DNA of 64,000 bases. Source: Diprion similis. Lineage: Eukaryota > Arthropoda > Insecta > Hymenoptera > Diprionidae. Below are positions 23,864 through 33,911 of this stretch, piece by piece (position 1 is the first letter of the stretch; the number at the start of each line of letters is the position of its first letter). Both the position numbers and the translations under genes were made by a program. The DNA is taken from the NCBI RefSeq assembly GCF_021155765.1, contig NC_060106.1, positions 15,030,031 through 15,094,030 of the forward strand, in the 5' to 3' direction. The notes beneath the pieces were generated by a model. That model saw only the letters and a program-made list of their open reading frames with translations, did not search any database and had not been told where the DNA came from.

Positions 23864-26800
23864 TGGAAGCTTCTGTGGACCGCCACGCTTGTGGCGGCCC
23901 TCTCAACGTGCCATGGGCACGAGAGAAGCAAAAGGGCAATATACGGTTATGCACAGCCTCAAGAAACGTTCGAAGGCTATGATTATTCCCCGCCGAAGAA
24001 CCCACTCGTTCTTCCAACCAGGTTAGTTGCAATTATACATGAAATATTAACCTCAGCCAAGTCTATTTCCGGTTTACATACACTCTGCTGTTTTTTGTCT
24101 CGTCTTCATATGTGGTCATTAAATTTTCAGTAACGAGCAAGTCACTGAAAAACCTGGAATACCTGAATACAACTATCCAACACCGATAAATCAAATCACG
24201 CTACCAACGAGGCCACCCCCACCACCGCCAACACCGTCACCGAGGCCACCGCAACCTCCGGTTCAAACAAGACCACCACCCCCGCCACCACCTCCACCAA
24301 CACCATCGCCAAGGCCACCACGACCACCGGTTCAGACGAGACCACCACCAACATCTCAAGTGACTGGATACGACTATCCAAAACCAGAAAAACCGTTTCC
24401 ACCACCACAAAGACCCACGCCACCACCGGTGATCCAGACGAGGCCAACGCCTCCACCTGTGATTCAAACGAGGCCCCCACCGCCACCACAGAGACCAGAA
24501 TATAATTACCCTCAACCAAATAACCCATTCCCGTTGCCAGTAAGACCAACATCACCACCTGTAATTCAAACACGACCACCACCGGTAATCCAGACAAGGC
24601 CAACGCCTCCGCCTGTAATTCAAACACGGCCACCACCACCTCGAGTACAGACTAGACCACCACCAATAAAAATACAATCAACCCCACAACCGATATCTGA
24701 AGTAACTGGATACAGCTATCCAAAACCGGAAATACCATTTCCACCACCACAAAGACCAACGCCACCACCGGTGATCCAGACGAGGCCAACACCTCCACCT
24801 GTGATTCAAACGAGGCCTCCACCGCCACCACAGAGACCAGAATATAATTACCCTCAACCAAATAACCCATTCCCGTTGCCAGTAAGACCAACATCACCAC
24901 CTGTAATTCAAACACGGCCACCACCGCCTCCAGTACAGACCAGACCACCACCGGTGATCCAGACGAGGCCACCACCTCCACCTGTGATTCAAACGAGGCC
25001 TCCACCACCTCAGAGACCAGAATACGAATACCCTCGACCAAATAACCCACTCCCGTTACCAGCAAGACCAACATCACCACCTGTAATTCAAACACGGCCA
25101 CCACCACCTCCGATACAGACCAGACCACCACCAATAAAAATACAATCAACTTCACCACCGACATCTGGAGTAACTGGATACAACTATCCAAAACCGGAAC
25201 AACCATTTCCGCTACCAGAGAGGCCAACGCCAGTACCGGTAATCCAAACAAGACCTCCTCCAAGGCCATCAACAGAAAAACCTGGGTACAGCTATCCAAC
25301 TCCACAGGAGCCATTCTCTTTTCCGAGCACAACCAGTAGGCCATACACTTATCAAACTCTAAGCACAACTAGTAGGCCATACACTTATCAAACTCCAAGC
25401 ACAACTAGTAGGCCATACACTTATCAAACTCCAAGCACAACTAGTAGGCCATACACTTATCAAACTCCAAGCACAACTAGTAGGCCATACACTTATCAAA
25501 CTCCAAGCACAACTAGTAGGCCATACACTTATCAAACTCCAAGCACAACTAGTAGGCCATACACTTATCAAACTCCAAGCACAACTAGTAGGCCATACAC
25601 TTATCAAACTCCGAGCACAACCAGTAGGCCATACACTTATCAAACTCCAAGCACAACTAGTAGGCCATATACTTATCAAACTCCAAGCACAACTAGTAGG
25701 CCATACACTTATCAAACTCCAAGCACAACTAGTAGGCCATACACTTATCAAACTCCGAGCACAACCAGTAGGCCATACACTTATCAAACTCCAAGCACAA
25801 CTAGTAGGCCATACACTTATCAAACTCCGAGCACAACCAGTAGGCCATACACTTATCAAACTCCAAGCACAACTAGTAGGCCATACACTTATCAAACTCC
25901 AAGCACAACTAGTAGGCCATACACTTATCAAACTCCAAGCACAACTAGTAGGCCATATACTTATCAAACTCCAAGCACAACTAGTAGGCCATACACTTAT
26001 CAAACTCCGAGCACAACCAGTAGGCCATACACTTATCAAACTCCAAGCACAACTAGTAGGCCATACACTTATCAAACTCCAAGCACAACTAGTAGGCCAT
26101 ATACTTATCAAACTCCAAGCACAACTAGTAGGCCATACACTTATCAAACTCCGAGCACAACCAGTAGGCCATACACTTATCAAACTCCAAGCACAACTAG
26201 TAGGCCATACACTTATCAAACTCCGAGCACAACCAGTAGGCCATACACTTATCAAACTCCAAGCACAACTAGTAGGCCATATACTTATCAAACTCCGAGC
26301 ACAACTATTAGACCATACACTTATCAAACTCCGAGTACAACCAGTAAGCCATTTACATATCAGCCGTCAAGTACACCAGCACCATTCCAAGGATCCACTT
26401 ATCTGCCTCCACTGGACACAACAAAGCCGCAACCGAAGCCATACCAGCCTCCGACCCCATCTCTACCACCATTCCGGCCTTCGTACCAACCGCCAACACG
26501 ACCACCCTATCAACCACCAACACCACCACCTTACCAACCACCAACACCAACACGACCACCTTACCAACCACCGACACAAACACCAACACGACCACCCTAT
26601 CAACCACCAACACCACCACCTTACCAACCACCAACCCCGACAAGACCCCCATATCAGCCGTCAACCTCAAGGCCATCTCCTTATCTACCTCCGAATCCAC
26701 CTCCGACGCCGTCACAACCTCCCTACCAGCCTCCAACGCCAACACAACCGCCTTACAAACCTCCAACTCCCACACGACCTCCCTATCAACCTCCAACGCC

Positions 26801-27125
26801 AACACGACCACCTTACCAACCCCCAACTCCGACCAGGCCTCCATATGTGCCTCCTTATCAGCCACCGACCCCGAACAAACCACCAACTCCCCAACAACCT
26901 GTTACAAGACCTCCACCATATTTACCTCCGTCCTCTGAAAGACCTGCTTACACAAGAATCGATGTCCCGCCAAATCCTACTGTACTTTACAGCATTACAC
27001 CTAGCACTACTAGCCCACGACCTGTGACAGGCAGTCCATATTCACCACCGACAATCCCTACACCCACATCGCCGAAAAATGATGGATATCACTACGCGAT
27101 TCCTGACATACCATTCGATTACTAA
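23864..27125 (+). CDS. Secreted extensin-like Pro-rich protein with 12-residue tandem repeats (about 1,051 aa)
   Basis: The exons are 23864..24021 and 24131..27125, preceded by an ATG-only first exon (candidates 18318 or 23579). The acceptor TTATAG before 23864 opens in phase 0 with the signal core WKLLWTATLVAAL. The chain then reads HERSKR|AIYG, a possible furin-type site. The donor at 24022 and acceptor at 24130 are phase 2. Three regions follow: residues about 55-450 with PPPVIQTRP tracts and long-period repeats; residues 453-800 with 28 copies plus one degenerate copy of STTSRPYTYQTP; and residues about 801-1051 with RPPYQPPTPT repeats. A motif of the form G/E-Y-x-Y-x-x-P-x-x-P-F/L recurs from the first residues (EGYDYSPPKNPL) to the last (DGYHYAIPDIPFDY). 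Cysteine is almost absent. An extracellular, possibly Tyr-cross-linked matrix role is inferred from composition. Confidence 0.85.
25326..26369 (+). repeat. In-frame minisatellite, 36-bp unit, 28 copies plus a degenerate end
   Basis: The unit codes for STTSRPYTYQTP and repeats every 36 bases from 25326. Copy 28 starts at 26298 and a diverged copy 29 at 26334 (STTSKPFTYQPS). Nearly all differences are synonymous: CCA/CCG before the unit linked to ACT/ACC within it, and TAC/TAT in the Tyr codon. These variants recur in clusters, which points to duplication of multi-unit blocks. One unit near the start has TL in place of TP, and one near the end has TTIRP. Confidence 0.97.
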
Positions 27126-27182
27126 AATTCGGAATTCAAGTAAGTTAGTACTATTGTTCGTATTGCAGTAGTTCGATACCAT

Positions 27183-27188
27183 AATAAA
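27183..27188 (+). terminator. Polyadenylation signal AATAAA
   Basis: AATAAA lies 58 bases after the stop of the Pro-rich gene, consistent with a short 3' UTR as in the other secreted-protein genes. Confidence 0.55.
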
Positions 27189-28214
27189 AATTCGTTTATA
27201 TAAACGGACGATACTTGTTTTTTAAGAAAACTATAGGAAAGTAATTGCTGTCGTCAAATGTATTCTCTAACAAGACAAACTCTTTTTATACCTTTATGTG
27301 CAATGTATGTTATTACGAAATGAATAAAACACATATCGTTAGTAACTTTTATATTCAGATATATATTAAGAAAATGATCTTATTTCAGTTTGTATTCCTC
27401 CTGAAAATTCCTACAGTCTTAACAGAGCTCCAAACTCCAGTATACAAGATGTACGACGAAGTGATTGGAGAGGTAATACAAATGACTAGTATTCCAGATT
27501 TAAAAGAAAATATTAGCGCTTAGAACTGAATGTGGAATTTTGGCTACCTTAAAATGATAGAGTTTGATCTTAATATTTCAAATACATCACATAGTAACTC
27601 TTCAAATTATAAATTTCATCAAGTTTTGGTATAAGTAAAGATTTCTCAGGAGATGTTAATTTTCAAATTTAGAATACATTAGATCCCTCTCCAATTTTTC
27701 AACCACCCCAATAAGTGAACATACTTTGTATCCGATCCGATTGGCGGTTGCAGAACTTTTGCTCATTCGAAATAAGTAGTCCATAAAGGCTTGCATTTCC
27801 CCTTCTTCAATTAAAGTCATGCAGCTACAACAATAGTCTGCGTTATATTCTGCCAACCAGGAGCTGCCCCACTGTGCGTCGAATAAGAAAATTCCTTCAC
27901 CCAAGATACAATCGCTGGAGAAAACATTCAGCGTGAGACAGAGCACTTTTTAGTCGTTCTAGGGACAATGAAAGAAGACTACCTAGAGTGAATTTGTAGT
28001 TGATGTCGAGTACGTTTGAAGAAACAGAAGTTTGTGGTTAAAAAAAAATACATTGTATATATATATGTCAGTGCAAATATTTCTCGTTGCGTGCTAAACG
28101 CGGATCTTTTCCAAAGTTATCCAAAATTAATAACGTACTAATGAATTATCTTATCATCTACAACGTTGTGACGGGATATTCTTGAATGCTGGTCTAAATT
28201 CCACGTATAAAATA
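27189..28214. other. Spacer with one weak minus-strand frame
   Basis: This AT-rich spacer contains the minus-strand frame 27656-27908, listed separately, and presumably the promoter and 5' UTR of the membrane-protein gene that starts at 28215. I see no clear TATA box at a suitable distance. TATAAA at 28205-28210 is too close to the ATG to be its promoter element. Confidence 0.4.
27656..27908 (-). CDS. Possible terminal exon or gene relic, unidentified
   Basis: On the minus strand a TTTTCTCCAG acceptor-like site opens a frame of roughly 80 codons to a TAA. The frame holds a Cys-rich stretch (YCCSC) and ends VEKLERDLMYSKFEN. The composition looks protein-like, but I found no upstream exon or start codon to the right and no family resemblance. 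It may be a relic or chance. Confidence 0.15.
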
Positions 28215-31200
28215 ATGTTCGAAACTGGTCGACGATCTGCAACAAGTACGTCTGAACTAGGGCTCTATTCTGATCGGAGTGATCATTATCATAGAAATCG
28301 CTACGGTATCGGTGTCCGAAAATACGTCATCGGTATAATGGTGGTCCTAGCCATCATTCTGGTAAGCATTCATTCAATCTATATCTTAATATTCACAGTA
28401 ATAGCCAAAACTCCCTGTACAAATCTCAATTATAAAAAAAACAGTGATATTGATAGGATTGATTGATGTTGCCCAATCGATTGAGCAATAAACACATAAT
28501 GATTGGTTACTATCGTCAATACCAGTAAAGAGCTAAAGCACACCTGCGCTTTCTTGGATCGTAGAAGAATAGTGAAAACAAGTACCATAAAATTAATGAT
28601 AGACATTAATAGCACATATCTTACGAGTAATGGCTAACAAACGATAGATACAGCAATTGAATTGACTATCGTGATAACTAATATGATTGGTTGCACAGAC
28701 TACGATGCACCATAAATTAAACAGTTTTTCCTTGTGGCTGGACTTCATCCTGCTAGGTGCTTAGATTATATGAGTCGAGTGAGTTTCGTATGAATGAAAC
28801 TTATGTGAAGTTCGTCAGTCTTTGGTGAGACACAATCATAAAATTGGAGCATCATTGGAATCTACAGAAATAACAATTAATTATTTACTTTAGCTTCTGA
28901 GAGTATTTGTCGATGAAAGAATTGGTTCTGGTAATAAACTGATTACGGCAAATTCACTTTTTCGTCTGGTCAAGTTTCACTTATTTGAGATTTGCTAATT
29001 GACTCGACTTTCTTCAGCAGTTGAATTTTACTTTTACATGGTCAGATTACGTGTTCATGTACCAAATGTGTTTGAATTATATTAATAATAAATACTCACG
29101 CTGCATACAAAATTTAATCATTTTCAAGTACAGGATAAGTATTATGAAATTAATTTCAAATCGTCTGTAATTTGGTAACTTCTGACTTGTCTCATTAGCA
29201 AGATTTATGCGTACGGCATTATGTGCTTATTACATTATGGATTTTTCGTCAAATATCTCTAAATGTAAAGTCGAAAATTAAATACAAAAATGTGAATAGT
29301 TATTTAGAACGTGCCAACGTAAAGATTCATTTCACTTTTCATCATATTTATTGCATCAGTATAACAAATGGTTGGAATTGCCATAAATTTTAAACGTTTT
29401 CTCTGCCGCTTAATGCAGAAGAAACAGTGGCATGGGGTATACGAACGAATGTGTGAATTAAAATTAAATTTTCTCCTTGTACTTGAAACACACGTAAACA
29501 ATCACGCTGCGCTATGCATACGGCATGCATGAGAGCTCAAGCATTACGAGTCAGGCCGCAGATTTCTACGTACTTCGCATATATGGAGCATTACAAACCT
29601 TTTGACATGGATTGTCCCTAGCGAGTGAAAGAACATAGCTATTAGCAACGCAATTAATGAACAAACAAGACTCTAATAACAAGTTGTATCTCATAGCGCT
29701 CTGATAATTGCTTTTTCACCTCAACTGTGTAGTGATTTTTAGCGTATTTCAAAACAGTAAGACAATCACTCACCGATCATCATTCGCCGTCAACTGGATT
29801 CTCTTCTTACCATAAATCAATCACTCTGCTACTGTAATAATAGTATAATGATCGTCCTCGACTAGAATTTCTATTCTCTATGCATGCTTCACACCAATGT
29901 TCTTGGCTATCAATTACAATTGTGTTTCAAAGGTAACTCAAAAAGAGGACAACGCCTTAATCTTTCGGCCTTGCGTTTTTGCAATATCTTTCAGGTCTCA
30001 TTCCTCTTTTACGACTTCACATCGGGAGCAACGATGCCCAACCAGGAAGCTAAGGAGACGAAACATATTTACATACTGCAAAATGCTCTAAAAAGGCCTG
30101 TAACTCCATACAGGAAAACCACTACCACCGTTAGTACACCTGTTCACGATAGTAGCAAGACGGATTTATTGAAGATGGAAGATCGGTCAGATCTTAATTA
30201 CGAGCGCGAAGATGTTACGGGTGATTCCGAAGAACTAAAAGATCAGATTGCCTCTGAAACGCGTTCCATAGCATTCACCAAACCGGATACAGAATTTCGA
30301 AGTCAAAACTTGGATAATTTTAATCTAAGGCAGAAGCTATTATCGATGGATCAAGATGAAAGTGTGGAGAAAGTCCAAGGGAAACAATTGTTCGACAATC
30401 ACGCGATGCTTTATCGACTGAGACGAAGGTGATATGTGTGTTTATATTATCAGACACAATAAAGGGAATTTATCATGTCCGTCCTTTCTTCCTTGAATAA
30501 CGAATTGTAAGCAGAGTGTATCACTTCGCATCTCGTTTTTGCAGACACAAACATCCGGCTTCTGACGAAGACGTCAGCTTCGAAGAATCACGACCGGCGC
30601 CGTTTCACTTCGAGTACAAAACTCCGGTTCCAACCTCTTTTAAACGGTCTAAATACCCACAGCTCTCGCAGTATCGATATCCTCACAACTCGAACAACAT
30701 CCAGGACATCATAAAGTACCTGACCAAAGACAGTGAGAAACCGAGTCGAGGAATCAAATTTTCAGGGGTCTACGTCAACCCGAAAAAATTGGAATTCTAT
30801 CCTGAGGTTGGCGAAATGATGGCAAACAGTGATAAATCTGAGGAAGAAAATCTCTCTCCGTTCGCCCACGGCTTTAGTGCAGATCCGTTCTATCAGTACA
30901 AACCAAAAAATCCATCTGACGTGAACCTGTTGGCCACGTCCAATGTCAGGTATGTACATTTGTCCACAAGCTCATTTCCCTTGCTCAAGCGTGTGTACAA
31001 TTTCGCAGATTTCCACCATCGGCTTTTCACAGACACGGCTTGAGCTACTATGACCAATACTACCAGAGACCACCGATAAACATAAATGCCCAATCGTCCT
31101 CTTCTTCCGAGTCGCAGTACGATAACTACGGCTCGCGGTCAACGGTGGCCTTTGGCAAAAAACGAAAGCCACAGCCATTCAGCGTAATGCTCGACATTTA

Positions 31201-32599
31201 TCCTATCCCGGATTCTACTGATCCTAGCCGTAAATCGGCGAGGCCAAGGTCTGGGCCAAATTACAACCATCAGAATCAGGCTTCACATGAAGAGTACGAC
31301 ACCAGGCGACCTCTTCCGCATAACAAGGGATTGACGTATTCTCACTTCGTTCCACCCCCGCAGCCAATTTCCTTGGTCGCGGTTCCTGGTTCGCAAGGCC
31401 CTCAGGATGACGAGGAGCGCCAGCAGATGATATTCCATTTGAATCTGTACCCCAAACGACGTAATAAAATAAACAGGTACTGATTAAAAACAACGTATAA
31501 TATTCTTTTCAAGCCGGGTTGAGTCTCTGTCATTCGGTAAGGTCAACGACAAATATAAGTTGACGGATTGCTTAATCAATCTTACACTTTGATTGACAGC
31601 TGTAGACACATATTAAGATTTAGAGTTAGACGGACGTTCCTGAGGTTTGACACGAGAACAAACTCACGCGCGAGGTCATCAAGATAAAACATTCCACGTG
31701 AATAATTTCCTTTCAATTATGTCGACACTACAGTTTTTTTTTTTTTTCTACACACATTTCTTAGTGAATCGGTATCTTCGATTACGCAAAGTAATTGATT
31801 GGAATGGTAGTGACCAAGTTCATAAATGCCCGTAGTCTTGAGATCATATGAAACTGAACTTAAAATGGTATTCAGAAGAAGCCTATTAAATTTATGCGTA
31901 GCTGCCAATTAATGCATGCGTAAATATTCCCTCCGGGGCCTCTTGTTATTTTAATCATTCCGTGTCTTCTTAAATTATGATTGTACACGATTAACGCGAG
32001 GCAGAGCCGTGTCCTTTGAGAATTAAATTTACACCATTATATGTATTATTCAATTCATCTTAATACTGTCCTTGGTGTATTGCAGGAATGACATAATCCC
32101 AAGATCTCAACGTACGGATCAAAGGAGCGAGGATTCCGTCGAGGAAAGCGTACCCCCGCCGTTTGACATCATTGCGAAACATTTGACCGATCACTCGGCA
32201 ATTCAAGCATCTAAATTTGAGGAGACTCAGCCTTCTGACAACGCTGATGCTTCTTCGATAGTTAATCGATACGAAGAAAGGGTTTTAGACAGAGGGAAAA
32301 AAGAAGAAGAAAGTTCATCTCACCGAGGAGGAGGTGCGAAAAAAGTTGGAAATACGAGATCGATTCCTGCCAATCATAGACCAGACTTTACGATTGAGAG
32401 TATTGCTGAAAAATTCTTAAACACGTCGAATGAAAACGTCGAGAACACATCGACGGAAACATGTGAAACTTTCAAGAACTTAGAGCCCACTAACGAAGAG
32501 TCAAAAGATGGTGAAACTGAAGAAACTGTAATATCCAAGGACATTGATACTGCGGAAGGATTTCAAAATTTTGCAGATGGCCTCTTAGCCACGGATTGA
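28215..32599 (+). CDS. Type II membrane protein of unknown function, about 650 aa, five exons
   Basis: The exons are 28215..28361, 29995..30428, 30545..30949, 31009..31476 and 32086..32599 (655 aa). Exon 4 can instead start at 31033, in frame, giving 647 aa. Junctions are phase 0, 2, 2 and 2, and every join restores an Arg or keeps the frame. A Ser/Arg-rich N-terminal tail of about 36 residues precedes a hydrophobic helix (about residues 37-55, YVIGIMVVLAIIL joined to VSFLFY across the first intron). There is no cleavable signal, so a signal-anchor with a lumenal or extracellular C-terminus is likely. The rest is polar and mostly disordered. Better-ordered islands are FSGVYVNPKKLEFYP, SADPFYQYKPKNPSDVNLL, and two similar short segments, FSVMLDIYPIPD and MIFHLNLYPKRRNK. 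The last exon is Glu/Ser/Thr-rich. I do not recognise a family. It converges with the cadherin gene. Confidence 0.8.
31009..31032 (+). other. Alternative 24-base exon extension (tandem acceptors)
   Basis: Two acceptors, TTTCGCAG ending at 31008 and TTTTCACAG ending at 31032, are 24 bases apart. Both keep the phase-2 codon (Arg) and the frame. Using the first adds eight residues (FPPSAFHR). The introns would be 59 or 83 bases. The sequence does not decide between them. Confidence 0.5.
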
Positions 32600-32615
32600 T
32601 TCTCAATACCGTAAA

Positions 32616-32625
32616 AATAAATAAA
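32616..32625 (+). terminator. Polyadenylation signals, overlapping AATAAA pair
   Basis: AATAAA occurs at 32616-32621 and 32620-32625, just after the stop of the type II membrane protein gene. Confidence 0.6.
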
Positions 32626-33567
32626 CCTGTTTAGATAAATCTATTATACCAAATTACTTCACTTGATTGTATAAATATTATTTTATTTCCCTATTATAAT
32701 ATTATTCTATTCCAACCTTATTTATCGTGTTTAGCAAACTTAATTATGAGGAGATATTTTTTGCTTCGCACTTAGTTACTCTGCATTTTTTATTGAAGAA
32801 TTGAGACATTAAATGAAGCTGCTTACCTGAGTCATACTTGAATTTTTATATTTCACCTTGACATTTTCATGTATCGCATAAAAACTTTTCAAGAGATTTT
32901 TTCGTATAAATCAAAGATTTGTTGAACACAGCTAAGATTACACAACTCTTAAACTTCATATAATATTGAATTGGCAAAATCTTACATTGGTTGAGAGACG
33001 CTGAAGAATACATTGGGGAATCTGTTTATTGGCATATTTCTGAAGCGGATTCATCTTGCGAAATCTGTGTACCCTCAGTTGTTAAATGCCCTGATTTGAT
33101 ATCAGGTTAGGGAAATAGAGTGTATGGAAATATTTTTAGTTTGTTAGAAATGAAGAAATTAAGGGAAAAAACATTAATTGTAAAACCAATATGATGTGAA
33201 AGTATTGTAAAATATAAACTTTTATTCATTAAAAATAATTTATATTACAAATGGGCTTAATTTAAGTCATATAACTATCATTATGATTATCGTCTGAGTA
33301 TGTAATCTCCACAGATGCTTAATATCAGTTTGGAGTAATTAAATAATCGAATGGCTTAAAACCCGTGATTTTGTTATATTCTATCGCATTAAGCGCTCCT
33401 TATGAGGTACTTTACAAAATGTGAATCATTCTTTTCATACAAACGTCTCGCAATATACATATAGGTTTTAAGTAACTAGTTTTCACCTTTGTTTTTATCT
33501 GAAATAAATAACATAATTCCCCTTTAAGTTGTATTCACAATACATTTGAGACTACAATATAGCACCG
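32626..33567. other. Spacer between convergent 3' ends
   Basis: AT-rich DNA between the plus-strand membrane-protein gene and the minus-strand cadherin gene. It holds the probable 3' UTRs and a second minus-strand AATAAA (TTTATT at 33221-33226). No exon was seen. Confidence 0.5.
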
Positions 33568-33573
33568 TTTATT
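33568..33573 (-). terminator. Polyadenylation signal (AATAAA on minus strand) of the cadherin gene
   Basis: TTTATT on the plus strand is AATAAA on the minus strand, about 130 bases past the cadherin stop at 33701-33703. A further candidate is at 33221-33226. Confidence 0.5.
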
Positions 33574-33700
33574 GAACATTTTTCTGTCTTTCGCTGACCA
33601 TAACTCTCCTACAATCAGAATCTCGATATCCATCAAATCCTACAACGCGGCTGATGCTTTTGGCGATTGGACAATCAATTCTTGATACCAGAAGGTCATT

Positions 33701-33911
33701 CTACGCTCTAGAGTTAAGTGTATTCGGATGATAGAGAGCGGCATCTGCTCCCCACTCGTAAGGCCCCTCGTGGGGACCCAGTGTGACCATGGTTCCTGGG
33801 CCCAAAGTTGTGTGGGACCCAGCATTGGTCATGCGTGGACCAGCCGAAACGTAGCTCAATGCTGGTCGCGGCTGTTCACGGAGGCGAGCGTGTTTCACAT
33901 GCTTCTTATAT
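33701..33911 (-). other. Last coding exon of the cadherin (cytoplasmic tail)
   Basis: On the minus strand TTGTTTTAG precedes one base (A) and then 70 codons ending in TAG. That base completes the AA left by the donor at 55184 to give a Lys codon. The translation continues YKKHVKHARLREQ, a basic juxtamembrane segment expected straight after the transmembrane helix. It then has a Gly/Pro/Thr-rich stretch and ends NTLNSRA. No other exon in the 21 kb between offers this phase and context. The link is inferred, not transcript-proven. Confidence 0.75.

Noticed and set aside
25359-26327. 322-aa minus-strand open frame
   Set aside because: It is the antisense shadow of the 36-base coding minisatellite; repeats divisible by three keep all frames open.
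24196-26886. Other long minus-strand frames over the Pro-rich gene
   Set aside because: They arise from the antisense of CCN-rich codons and carry no signal, domain or splice sites.
31734-31747. T14 run as a mobile-element tail
   Set aside because: There is no element body or target-site duplication beside it; it is a simple homopolymer within an intron.
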